Assembly (NCBI RefSeq): GCF_011174705.1
Contig: NZ_JAANIJ010000001.1
Coordinates: 2,728,001-2,792,000 of the forward strand
Source: Tessaracoccus coleopterorum
GTDB taxonomy: Bacteria > Actinomycetota > Actinomycetes > Propionibacteriales > Propionibacteriaceae
Direction of reading: 5' to 3'
Length of the DNA: 64,000 bases
Shown piece by piece: positions 31,209 to 43,042 of this stretch (positions within the stretch are counted from its first letter, which is position 1; each line of letters starts with the position of its first letter). A program made the position numbers and the translations under genes. The notes under the pieces are model-generated. The model was not told where the DNA came from, did no database searches, and worked only from the letters and a program-made list of their open reading frames with translations.

Positions 31209-31845
31209 TCAGCTCCGCGAGGCGAACACCACCAGGTTCGGCTGGGCGGCGAGCGCGACCCCGGGTCGATCAGGCAGGTGAGCACCACGAGGTCGTGCGC
31301 GCCGTCCGCCCAGATCCGCGCGTCCTCCGCGGTGGCCTGCTTGCCCTGCACCTCCACGGCGGTCACCACGAAGGATGCGTCCTCCAGCAGGATCGGATCG
31401 CCGGGCCGGATGTGGATCTGCGGCTCGTCGCCGCCGGCGACCCGGTCGGCGAACGCGTTGCCCGGCCCATGGCCTCCGCGCACGGAGTGCAGGCCGACGA
31501 TGACGGTGTCGCCGGACGGGTCCGCGGGATCGCTGAAGTCGCGGTACCAGTAGGCGTCCGTGAGGGTGGGTGGGTTGATCGTCCCTCCTGTGACCACCGC
31601 GGAGCGCAGCGGCACGGAGAGCCCCTGTGACGGGGCGTCGAACGTGAGCCCGGTGTCCTCGGCCTGTGCCTCGGCCTCGGTCGGCAGGTCGACGGCGATG
31701 CGGGTCCCCGCGAGATCGCGGGCGCATCAGACGGAAGCGGCGGTGCCGACCGGAACCAGGTTCCGGCCAGCACCGCCGCCACCACCGCGGCCGTCAGGGC
31801 GAACACCGTCCAGGTGACGGTGCCCGCCCTGCGGCCTCGGGTCAC
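31209..31845 (-). CDS. Sortase (actinobacterial class E/F-like), frameshifted
   Basis: Membrane transpeptidase of about 212 residues that should anchor the giant surface protein encoded just upstream. It has one N-terminal membrane segment (TVTWTVFALTAAVVAAVLAG), then the sortase barrel: VPLRSAVVTGGTINPPTLTD, GDTVIVGLHSVRGG with the catalytic His, QIHIRPGDPILLEDASFVVT, and LVVLTCLIDPGVAL with the catalytic Cys. The ATG overlaps the surface-protein stop (ATGA). Losses lie near 31720, 31463 and 31262. Its stop is 4 bp from the convergent acetyltransferase stop, with no room for a separate terminator. Confidence 0.88.
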
Positions 31846-34800
31846 GCGCGTCGGCGACGCAGCGCCATGAGGCCACCGAACGCGGCCAGCAGGGCCGCCA
31901 CGCCCGCGCCGATGAGCGGGGCGACGGGGCGTCCCGCGCCCGCCTCGGCACCGGTCTCCGAGTCGGGGCCCAGCGGCTTGGCGTCGAAGGTGTTGAGCAC
32001 GGTGAACTCCGCGTCCTCACCAACCGTGACCGTCTCCGGGAGATGGTCGAGGAGGCCGCGCCGCCGGTGACCGGTTCGGTCAGCGAGCAGCTCGCCCCCA
32101 GCGGCAGGTCCACGTACGTGGCGGTCAGGGCGGTGCCCTTCGACAGCGTCACGCGTCCCTCGTCCTCCAGCTCGATGCCGTAGGTCTCGCCATCCACCAC
32201 GGCCGTGCACTCCAGCTGGACCACGAACTCGGTGTCGGCGGGAACCTGGGCGGCGCCGGTACCCCCGATGAGCTTGGACACCTCAACCTGGCCGAGGTCG
32301 AACCGGTTGGTCACCTCGACCGCGGTGGCCTCGTCGGGGTTCAGGGTGACGGGGCCCTCGGGGAGAAGGTGGTGCTGGTCGCACCGCCGGTGACCGGCTC
32401 GGTGACGGTGCAGGTCGCGTCGGCCCACAGGTCACGGATGGTGGCCTCGAGGCCGTGCTCGCCGCCGAAGGGATGTCGGCGTTGAAGACCTCGCGGTCGT
32501 CCGCGTCGACACACACCACGTTGAGCAGGAACTCGTCGGTGCTGTAGAGCTCGACACCGTCTCCGACCACCAGCTTGCTCAGTGCAAGCTCGGAGGTGCG
32601 GAAGGCGTTGCGGAACTCCACCGCGTTGGCGGTGCCCTCCTCGTCGTCGGCCACCAGGATGCCCGAGTTGACCGGCCCTCCACGGAGCCGTCCGACGGCT
32701 CCTCGCCGGGCTGCTCTGTCGGCTCGGTGGTGGGCTCCCCGGTGGGCTCAGTGGTCGGCTCGGTGGTCGGCTCCCCGGTGGGCTCGTCGGTCGGCTCCCC
32801 GGTGGGCTCGTCGGTCGGCTCCTCGACCACGGCGGTCAGCCAGGTCGACTCGACGCTCTCGAGGTTCAGGGCCTCCGCCTCGGTCACCTCACACGAGGTA
32901 CCCGCGACGAAGCCGGTCAGCACGCGCGTCTCGCCGTCGGCCAGGCTGAAGCGCATCGGCTCACCCGGCTCGAAGCCCTCGGCCACGACGGCCCGGTCGA
33001 GGAAGGTGCACTCGACGGTGAAGTCGAACGACCCGTGGTCGACCGGTTCCCCGTCGGCGTCGAACGCCGACCTCGTGATCAGCTTGCTCACCTCGAGCGA
33101 GGCGAGGTCGTAGTCGTTGGTGACGGTGATCTCCGCGGGCTCGTCGCCCACGGTGACCGTCTCCGGCGTGATCTCGGTGCGTGCCGCGCCACCGTCGACC
33201 GGCTCGGTGAGGGTGCACCGCGCGCCGACCGGCAGGTTGTCGTAGCTGACGCTCAGCCCGTGGCCGGGGAGAGGGTCGCCAGGCCGTCGCCGTCCAGCGC
33301 GACGTCGACCGTCTCGCCGTCCACGTCCGCCACACAGGCGAGCTGGACCTGGAACTCGGTCGACTCCGGCAGGAACTCTGCGCCCGTGCCGTCGATCACC
33401 TTGGTGACGGCGACGGAGCCGACGTCGAAGGTGTTGGTGACGGTCACCTCGGCCGGGCGGCCGGGTCGAGCGTGATCGGGCCCTCCGGGAGAACGTGACG
33501 TGCGTCGCGCCGCCGGTGACCGGCTCCGTGATGGTGCAGGTGGCGTCGGCCCACAGGTCGCCGATGGTGGCCTCGAGGCCGTGTTCGCCGCCGAGGTTGA
33601 CGGTGCCGTTCCACACCTCGCGCTCGTCACCGTCGACGCACACCACGCCGACGACGAACGCGTCGGTGCTGTAGCGCTCCGCCCCCTCACCGGTGACGAC
33701 CTTGGTGATCGCCAGCTCGGAGGTGGTGAACGCGTTGCGGTACGTCACGGAGTTGCCCACGCCGTCCTCGGGATCGGCGACCAGCGTGCCGGTCGCATCC
33801 GGGCCCTCGGTGGTGGCGGTCCATTCCTCGGCGGCCCACGTGTTCTCGACGGAGTCGAGGTTGTGGGCCTCACCCTCGGTGACGTCACAGGCGCTGCCGG
33901 TGGGCAGGCCGGTGAGGACGCGGCTCTCGCCGTCGGCCAGCTGGAACGTCATGGGGTGGTGGTGAAGCCGGTCGCGAGGACCGGACGGTCCTGGAAGGTG
34001 CACTCGACCGTGAAGTCGAACTTTCCGTGGTCGACCGGCTCACCCGAGGCGTCGAGCGCCGACTTCGTGATGTCCTTGGTCACCTCGAGCGAGGCGGCCG
34101 TGAACGTGTTCGTGACGGTGATCTCGGCCTGCTCGCCGCCGACGACGACGGTCGCGGGCGTGATGTCCACGGCGACCGCGCCTCCGTCGCCGGGCTCGGT
34201 CAGCGTGCAGCTGGCGCCGATGGGCAGGTTCTCGTAGGTGGCCTCGAGCGAGGTCGCCTGCGACAGGGTGACGAGGCCGTCGTCGGGCAGCGGCAGGGTG
34301 ACCTGCTCGCCGTCGATGTCGGCCACGCACTCGAGCTGGACGGAGAACTCGATCTCGGGATCGATCAGGTTCGCGCCGTTGCCGGCCAGGGCCTTGGTGA
34401 CCCCGATGGAGCCGACGTTGAAGGTGTTGGTCACCGTGACGGCGGTCGGTTCGGACGGGTCGAGCGTGACCGGACCCTGGGGGCGATCACCGTGTCGGTG
34501 GCGCCGCCGTTGCGGGTCTCGGTGACCGTGCAGGTGGCGTCGGCCCACACGTCGCTGATCTTGTAGGTCAGGTCGTGTTCGCCGCCGAGCGTGATGCCCT
34601 CCTTGTACCAGACGCGGTTGTCGTCGCCGTCAACGCAGGAGACGGTGAAGGTGAACTCGCGCTGGCCCCATTCGTCGGCACCGTCGCCGGTGACGATCTT
34701 GGTGAGCCACAGCTCGGAGGTGGCGAAGTCGTTGGTCCACGACTGGGTGTTGGCCGGCTTGCCCTCTGCATCCGGGGCGAGCGTGATCGACTCCGACAAT

Positions 34801-37800
34801 CCGGTGCCGGTGCCGCTCTCATCCCCGGCGGTCCACTCGGTGGTGACGGTGTCGATGTTCAGCGGCGCGGACTCCGTGACGGTGCAGGCGGCGCCGGCGG
34901 GCAGGCCCGTCAGCTCGCGGGACCCGCCGTCGGCCAGGGTGAACTTCATGGGGAGGCGTCGAAGCCGTCGGCAACGACCACCTCACCGAGGAAGGTGCAC
35001 GTCGCGGAGAAGTCGAAGGTGCCGTGGTCGAGCGCGTTGCCGTCCTGGTCCTTCGCCTTCGTGCCCACCGTCTTGTCGACCACCAGCGAGGCGAGGTCGT
35101 AGCGGTTGGTGGCCGTGATGGTGGCCGCGTTCTCCGCGTCACGGGAGGTGACGGTGACCTCGGTCGCCTCGAAACCGGTCGCGCCGGAGCCCGGCTTCTC
35201 GGTCACGGTGCAGGTCGAGCCCCACGGGATGTCGCTGACAGTGACCGGCTCGCCGGCCTTCAGCGTCAGGTTGGCGCGGTCGCCGAGCACGACGTCCTCG
35301 CCGACCGAGACGCACGACAGCGTCAGGTCGAACGAACCGGGCGCAAACGAGGCTGCCTCGCCGGTGACGACCTTCTCGATCGTCAGCGGCGCGACGGCCA
35401 GCGCGACGCCGACCTTGTTCGACTCGTTGCGAGGGATCCACCTGGTGCTACCGCCGTCGACCGCGCGGGCCGCCTGGGCGATGTTGTTCCAGGCGATCGT
35501 GTCGCCGTCGACGATGGGGACTGGGCCGGGGTGGTGGTGGTGATGTCCATCTTGACGGTCCCTGCGGGGCCAGTTGATCCTTGAACTCGAACTGGAACTT
35601 CAGCGCCTGCGTGTCGGCGGGCAGGCCGACGCTCCAGCCGTTGGCAGGGGACACCTCCTCGTCGGCCAGCACCCACGCGACATCCGGGCAGGATCCACCC
35701 TGGTTGAGGTCGTTGGGGCAGATGTCGGCGTTGGTGGTCGTCCAGACGGTCACCTTGCTGACGGACCCGCGTTCGGCTCCGACGAGCGAGACCGACTTGG
35801 GGATCGGCCGCCACTGCGAGCCCCGCTTGTTGTCGACGATCACCGTGGTGTCGTTGACTGCGGGCAGTTGGTCGAGGGCCGTGAGTTGGTCGTAGGGCAG
35901 GTTGCCCGTGTTGACCCAGGTGAGTCGCCAGACCTCATCGCCGCCGGGCTTGGTGACGGGCACGCAGCCACCGACGTAGAAGCCGTCCTCGTCGGCGGTG
36001 CAGCCGGTATTGCGGGTGTCGAGGACGCCGAGCTGGGTGTCGATTGCCCGGACAGCCTTGAAACCTCGTAGGGCACCTGCGGAGCTCATCTTCACGGTGG
36101 AGGTGTTGGTGCACTCCCTACCGTCCAGCGTTCCATCGCACTCATCCCACGGGCGCTCCCCGGAGATACCTGTGGTGTTGGTGACCGAGGTGTTCGCGGT
36201 GAGATTGGGTCGTGACTTCATCGCGACGGTGACGGTGTAGGTCTGGCCCACCTCGAGCACGGTGCCCTTCGGGAACGTGAAGGTGAGCTTCGTGGGCGTT
36301 ACCGCGACGTCGACGTCAGTCGGGTCGACGGGCATGGCCGGGCCGTTGGGCGGGGTGGGGCGAGCCCCAGCAGGGAGTACCCGTAGGGCTGGGATGCATC
36401 CTCATCGAGGAGCAGCAGCGGGCCCTCGGCATCGCTCGGGAGCGTGTCCGTGATCACCGGGTCGGTGATCGCGATCTCGCCGCTGTTCGTGAAGGTCAGC
36501 GTGTACGTGATGGGTGAGTCAGGGCCCGGGATTGCGCGCTCGCGGACTTCTTGACCGTAACCTTGCTGCGGCGATGCGCGTATGTGTACTCAGCGTCGTC
36601 CGTGGCGTCGGCGTGCAGGCGGTGGCCGTCGGCGGAGGGGCCCCAGGTGTCCGCGGTCGCGGTGTTTTCGAAGTGGCCGGGGCCGCCTCGCCGGGGCGGC
36701 CTGGTTGCCGAGCAGTGTGCTCGGGACCGCGCCGCCGGTGCGCAGGTCGTCGCGCCGGGTGACGGTGAACGCCGCCGGCTGGACCGGGTTGGCCGGGTTC
36801 TCGATGATGGAGCCGTCCTGCTTCGTGAACACGAAGCGCACGCCGCGCACCTGGTCGGTGGTCACGCCGGCCGGAAGCGTCGGGGTGGTGTCGTCGGCGG
36901 TGATCGCCTGACCCTCCACCCAGCGGCCGCCCTCGGCGGCGACGTCACCGTCGACCACGGTGTACTCCGCGTCGACGAGCACGTCGACCCGTGCCTTGTT
37001 GATGGGCGAGGTGAACCTCACCGGGCTGAACCCCGTGAAGTCGAACGCGTTCCAGAAGGTGGCGTCGGTGTCGGTGATGTGCAGCTCGTCGCTGCGCGAG
37101 GGACCGGCGGGCTGACCGGTCAGATTGACCGTGACGGGCCGCGGTCGGGCTCCCGCTGGCTCCCGGGGTCGATCTGCTTGGTCACCTTGACCGAGATCTT
37201 CTCGGTCACGGTCTCGATGGTGGCGTCGTCGGTCTTGGTGACGCTCTCCTTGGGGTACTTCTGCTGGTCGTAGCCGATCAGGTCGCTGACGGTGCCACGG
37301 GCCTCGTTCGGGACGGTCAGGCCGGTGGTCACCCGGGTCTCACTGCCCCGGACGAACTCGCGCAGGCGTGTGTCCAGCGTGACGGTGCCGGTGGTTCCCG
37401 CGCTGATGCGGCCCAACCAGTCGACGTGGAGGCCGACCACGTTGTCCAGCTGGGCGGCCGTCAGGTCGGCGGCGTCAGCGGTCGTGAACTTCCCGGTCGT
37501 GCCGTCGGCGTAGGTGAGCGTCACGGTGCCGGAGACTCCGGCGCCGGCGGGGTTGGCGATGCGGATGGCCGTGATGTCGAACGTGTCGAACGGGTTCGGC
37601 GTGTTGACGGGTTCCAGGAGCTCCATCCGGTCGACGCGGGCCGGGGTGGCGTTCTTGACTCCGATCGTCAGCTTGGCGCTCGGCCAGCTCTCCTTCGGGG
37701 TGCCGGGGGCGGGGACGGCGAGCGGGCCGCCGGTCCACTCCTTGGTGACGTCGATGGCGGGGGCACGTCCGTGACGCTGATCGTGGCGTCATCGGTGTCG

Positions 37801-40559
37801 TTCACGGCGGGCTGATCGCCGTTGCTGGGCAGGCCGGTGATGCCGGCCGCGTTGGCGACGATGCCCTTACCTCCGCTGAGCGTCGAGGTGGAGAGCACGG
37901 GCTCGGGCTTACCGCTGGGGGAGACGCGCAGCTCGTCGCGCAGCTGGAAGCGCAGGTTCAGCTGACGCACGGTGCCGTCGTTGGAGCGGGCGACTCCGCT
38001 TCCGACCGCCGGGGCCAGCGGATCGTTCGCGCTGATCGCGAGGCGGTTGGGGCTCTCCTCGAGGACGAGGCGCACGCCGATGGTGTCGGCGCGCTCGCCG
38101 TCGGTCAGGTTGATGGTGGGCAGGGTGCCGTTGCAGGCGGTGGGGCAGGGTCGTTCGCCTTCCTGACCCACGTGTCCTGCGACAGGGAGTAGAGCTCGAC
38201 GCGCGCGACGCGGTCGTACTTCATCAGCGGGTCGGATCCGAGCCAGATGTTGACCAGATCGAAGCTGTTGAACACCGAGCCGGCGATCTTGCGAGCGGTG
38301 GGGCGACCTCGTCGGAGACGGTGACCTGCTTGAGGTTGGAGCGGTAGGCACCCCACTTCAGGACGGTCGTCGACTGGCCCTGGGTGCGCTCGCCGACCGA
38401 AGAATCCGACCAGGACTTGTCGATGCCGACGGCGCCGCCGTTGCCGGGGCCCTCACCGACGCCCTCGGGGAACACGGTGAGCTGCGGGCACGGGTCGGTG
38501 GTGACGGCGGAGGCATCGATGTCGCCGTCGGCGGAGGCCTCGGTCACGGCGCAGTTCTGGAGCCGGGTCTCCTCGGTGACGGGTTCTTGAGCTCGAAGCC
38601 GAGGTTGGGGGCGAGCGAGGAGTCGGGCACGAAGCCCTCCTCGCTGGTGTAGACGAAGCGGATGCCGAGGGCCGAGGCACGCACGTCGTCCGGGAAGGCG
38701 ATGCTGTGCACGCCGCCGGGGAGATCGACCATGTTGGGGACGTCGATCCAGACCCCACCCGCCAGGTACTGGACGGTCAGGGTGGCGTTGGTGGGCACCG
38801 GGGTGGAGGCGATGCGGGTGGGGCGCATCGCGTCGTACCACTCGGAGGTGGAGTCGGTGATGATCATCTCGTTGGCCGGGACGCTCGACTGGGGAAGGGC
38901 AACACCTTGCCCGTGAGGCGCACGACGACGTCCTCGCCGGCGACGCCGGTGATGGAGGAGGGGCGATCGTCTTTCCGGTGTCGACGGCGACGCGACGCTC
39001 GTAGGTGAGGAGGTCGTCCTCGGCGGTGGCGCTGCCGGAGTAGCCGCCGGGGCGACCGACGACGCGGCGATGTCGTTGTGGTGGGTGTACTCGTCGGCGT
39101 CCTGGGCGGGATCGGAGGTCACGGTGAAGGGGATCTTCGCCTCGGCACCGGCGACGATCGCGCCGGTGTAGGTGGCGGTGAAGCCGACGACGCGGCCCTC
39201 GGGACGGCGGGCATCCGGCCGGGGGTGCTCGACTCGATGGTGACCTCGGAGGTCACGCCGTCGACCTCGACGAGGTAGGTGACCCTCAGCGCGGTGGCGC
39301 CGTTGGGCCACTGGGCGCCGTTGGCCCAGCCGCCGTAGGTCAGCGTGGTGCCGAGCGGGGCGGTGCCGGTGCCGGGTTCGCGGATGGTGAGCGACTCGAG
39401 GACGCGGGTGCTGGTGTTGGTCGCCGTCAGGGTGACGGTGCTGCTCTCGCCGGCTGCCGTGACGTCGGGGTTGAACGTCTTGGTGGTCTGCAGCGGGATG
39501 GTGGCGGCGGCCGGGGTGAAGACGCCGGTGTCGGTGCCGGGATCGGAGGAGTCCTCGCCGACGGTGACGGTGGCGGAGACCGTGTTGTCGATGCTGGTGA
39601 CGCCCGTGATCGACTCGCGGGCAACGAGGTCGAGCTCGGCGGTGCCGGTGGCCATCGGCTCGATGTCGGCGCCGTCGGTGCTCAGGTACGAGATGCGGAT
39701 CCCGGCGACGGTCGCGGGATCGACGCCGTCAGGCAGCTGGGCGGGGAGGGGCCCGCGACGCCGCTGACCCATGCGTCGTCGACGTAGACGTCAACCTGCG
39801 CCGCCTCGGCGCCGGGGGAAGCGTCAGGGTCGGGGCACCGGTCAGGCCGAGGTGCTGGAACGGCCTGGCGGCCGGGTCGGACGGATCGGTCAGCGTGATG
39901 GTCTCGACCGGGACGTTTGACGTGTTGGCCGCCGTGGCCTTCAAGGTGGTCTTGGTACCCGCGGCGGCGAGCCCGGTGTCGGGCACGAACTCCTTGGTGG
40001 GCGTCGCCTCGAGGTCGACGTCGACCTCGGGGATGACGCTGAACGAGGCCTCCGCCTCGGGCGCGTTCGTCGCGTCGGCCGTGGCGGTGTTGACCAGCGG
40101 CTTGCCGCTGTCGGCCGGGGTGAGGTTCGGGTCGACCTTGACCGGCACGGTGATCGTGATCGTGGTGCCGTGGGTGATCCCCTTACCAATGGGGGTGTCC
40201 ATCGCGAACTTGACGCTCAGCGTCTGCGGATCCACGATCTCCATCGTGCGATCGCGCTCGTTGACGCCCTCGATCACCGGGTCCCCGGTAAGGATGAGTC
40301 CGCTCGGGATCGGGTCCAGAAGAAACGCGTCCGTGCAGCCGCCGAAGGTGGCGTTATTGCACGTGACGGAGATCGAGTACTGGAACTCCTGGCCGGGGAG
40401 ACCTTGTGGTCGGCCTCCCAGCCCTTGACGGTCTTTGTGAGATCTAGGCCGGCGTCTTCGGCGCTGGCGGTGGTGCCCAGTACCGCCTGGCTCGAGAACA
40501 GCATCAACACCGATGCGCTCAACGCCAGGAACCTGCGGAGTCCTTGTGGTCGATTTCAC
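31842..40559 (-). CDS. Giant cell-surface protein with DUF11-like and repeated DUF5979-like domains, many frameshifts
   Basis: About 2,900 residues. An N-terminal export signal (LRRFLALSASVLMLFSSQAV) is followed by LGTTASAEDAG; the exact start is uncertain because the first codons need an odd frame change near 40545. The first 1,700 residues hold DUF11/adhesin-like beta domains (VDLEATPTKEFVPDTGLAAA, IPLQTTKTFNPDVTAAGESS, KISVKVTKQIDPGSQ). The C-terminal third is a run of DUF5979-type domains, each with a Cys pair (for example FDFTVECTF with SCEVTEAE), arranged as three A-B-C super-repeats. A Glu-Pro-Thr linker sits inside the third A. The end is a cell-wall sorting signal: PDSETGAEAG, a hydrophobic stretch, then RRRRA. 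The family is of secreted, possibly isopeptide- or disulfide-stabilised stalk proteins. Role: adhesion or surface structure, inferred. Confidence 0.85.
32715..32825. repeat. Low-complexity repeat encoding a Glu-Pro-Thr linker
   Basis: Short near-repeats of GGTGGGCTC/GGTCGGCTC spaced by 12 bp encode repeating EPTD, EPTG and EPTT on the minus strand, a typical extended wall-spanning linker. Confidence 0.8.
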
Positions 40560-40691
40560 GAAAAACACAGCCCTTGGCCGCCGGTCTAGGGGATAGCGGC
40601 GGTTAGTGAGCAGGCTGGCCGGTCGGCCGGTATCCGTCGAACCCGACCCCAGTAAGGCTCAATGTGGACTTGAGGACGTGCGTACCGCCCC
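40560..40691. other. Intergenic region, leader of the surface-protein gene
   Basis: Noncoding stretch of 132 bp between the UvrA-like gene and the surface protein. One inverted pair (CCGCCG and CGGCGG, about 40578-40602) is visible. No clear terminator with a T-run is seen. Confidence 0.3.
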
Positions 40692-42969
40692 TCAACCCTC
40701 CAGATAGGCCGCCAGATGACGCCCCGTCAGGGTCCCTGACTCCGCGAGCCCGGCAGGTGTGCCCTCGAACACGACGAGGCCGCCGTCGTGGCCTGCGCCG
40801 GGGCCGAGATCGATCACACGGTCGGCGTGCGCCATCACGGCCAGGGAGTGCTCGATCACGATGACGGAGTTGCCCTGCTCCACGAGCGTGTCCAGCATGC
40901 GCAGCATCGCGTCGATGTCGGCCATGTGCAGGCCGGTGGTCGGCTCATCGAGCACGTAGATGCCGGGCCCCTCTCCCATCCTGATCGCCAGCTTGACGCG
41001 CTGCCGCTCACCTCCCGAGAGGGTGGAGAGCGGCTGCCCGAGCTTCAGGTAGCCGAGGCCGACGTCCATCAGCCGGCCGAGGATCTTCCCGACGTTGCCG
41101 GTGTGGAACACCGACGCCGCCTCGGCGATGGGCAGGCCGAGCACCTCGGAGATGTTCAGCCCGTGCAGCGTGTAGCGCAGCACCTCGTCGGTGTAGCGGC
41201 GCCCCTCGCACACCTCGCAGGTGTTGGCGACGCCGGCCATCATGCCGAGGTCGGTGTAGACCACGCCGAGGCCCTTGCAGTTGGGCACGCCCCTCCGAGT
41301 TGGCGCTGAAGAGGGCGGGCTTGACGCCGTTGGCCTTCGCGAACGCGGTGCGCAGCGGGTCGAGCACGCCGGTGTAGGTGGCCGGGTTGGAGCGGATCGA
41401 ACCGCGGATCGCGGTCTGGTCGACCACCCTGAGGTCGCCCGCCCGGGCCATCGAGCCGTCGGCGATGGAGCCGTGGATGAGGCTCGACTTGCCCGATCCC
41501 GCCACGCCTGTGATCACCGTGAGCACGCCGAGCGGCAGGTCCACGTCGACGCCGCGGAGGTTGTGGGTGGAGGCGCCGCGGATCGCGAGGTGCCCGGTGG
41601 GAAGCGGGGGCGCCGCGCAGCCGGGGCCTGACGTCCAGGTGCTCGCCGGTGACCGTTCCGGAGCCGCGCAGCCCCTCCAGGGCGCCGACGTAGGTGATGG
41701 TGCCTCCGTGCGTGCCGGCGCCGGGGCCGATGTCGATGATGTGGTCGGCGCGGCGGATCACCTGCGGCTTGTGCTCCACCACGAGGACGGTGTTGCCCTT
41801 GTCGCGGAGGCGCTCGAGCAGGCTCACCATCTTCTCGATGTCGTGGGGGTGCAGGCCGACGGTGGGCTCGTCGAACACGTAGGTGATGTCGGTCAGCGCG
41901 GAGCCGAGGTGGCGCACCATCTTCACGCGCTGTGCCTCGCCGCCCGACAGGGTGCCCGACTCCCGGTCGAGCGACAGGTAGCCGAGGCCCACCTCCACCA
42001 GCGAGCCGAGCAGGTCGGCCAACGCGGTGAGGACGGGGCGGGCGCGGTCGCCGTCGGGGAGTCACGCAGGGCCTCCACCCAGACGGCGAGGTCGGAGATC
42101 TGCCAGCCGAGCGCCTCGGGCAGCGTGACGCCCAGCACGCGGGCCGAACGGGCGGCCGCGTTGAGCCGGGTGCCGCCGCAGTCGGGACAGGCCTGGAAGG
42201 TGCCGATCCGCTCCGCGAACTCCCGGGCATGCTTCTGCCCCGGTGCCTTCTCCGGGTTGAGGAACATCCGCTTCACCCGCGGGATGAGGCCCTCGTAGGT
42301 CATGTTCATCCCGAGGGCCTTCACCTTGGTGGGCTCCTGGTACATCAGGAAGTTCCACTGCTCCTCCGGCATGTCCCGCAGCGGCACCGACGCGTCGATG
42401 GTCGGGTTCTCCGCGTAGCCCTTCCAGTACCAGGTGCCGACGCCGAAGCCGGGGCGAGCAGGGCACCGTCGTTCAGGGAGAGCGACCGGTCGACGATCAG
42501 CGACTCGTCGACGGCCGAGACCCGCCCGTTGCCCTCGCAGGAGGGGCACATGCCCTGCGGGGTGTTGAACGAGAAGAAGAAGCTGGGGCCCACCTCAGGC
42601 GTGCCCAACCGCGACCACACCAGGCGCATCAGGTTGTTGACATCGGTGGCGGTGCCCACCGTGGAGCGCGAGTTCGCACCCATCCGCTCCTGGTCGACGA
42701 CGATCGCCGCCGACAGGTTCTCCAGCGAGTCGACGTCCGGCCGCGCCGGGCTCGCCATGAAGGACTGCACGAACGCCGGGTAGGTCTCGTTGATGAGCCG
42801 CTGCGACTCGGCCGCGATCGTGCCGAACACCAGCGACGACTTGCCCGAGCCGGACACGCCGGTGAAGACGGTCAGCCTCCCTTGGGGATGTCGACGTCGA
42901 TGCCCGCAGGTTGTTGACGCGTGCGCCGCGGACGCGGATCTGGTCGTGCGGTGTCTCGGGCGATGTCAT
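40692..42969 (-). CDS. Short UvrA-like ABC ATPase, frameshifted
   Basis: About 760 residues, against about 950 for true UvrA, so this is the shorter paralogue class found in Actinobacteria beside canonical UvrA. Two ABC modules: Walker [21 protein letters not shown] and [20 protein letters not shown]; signatures [17 protein letters not shown] and [16 protein letters not shown]; Walker [16 protein letters not shown] and [15 protein letters not shown]. Zinc-type Cys pairs are at [22 protein letters not shown] and CEVCEGRRY. The reduced UvrB-binding and insertion regions explain the length. Such proteins are implicated in damage or drug tolerance. Losses lie near 42905, 42885, 42455, 42060, 41612 and 41288. 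Confidence 0.88.
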
Positions 42970-42975
42970 GGGGCG

Positions 42976-42981
42976 AGTATT
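42976..42981 (-). promoter_or_regulatory. -10 element, likely leaderless UvrA-like transcript
   Basis: On the minus strand AATACT is followed by 6 nt and the ATG at 42969. No Shine-Dalgarno sequence is seen. Confidence 0.35.
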
Positions 42982-43030
42982 CCACCGGGGCGCGGCAACC
43001 TTCCCGCGATGCCTCCGTGCGGGCGGCCAC

Positions 43031-43036
43031 TATCCT
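43031..43036 (+). promoter_or_regulatory. -10 element, likely leaderless RNase HI transcript
   Basis: TATCCT is followed by 6 nt and the GTG at 43043. No Shine-Dalgarno sequence is seen. Confidence 0.4.
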
Positions 43037-43042
43037 CGTGTC

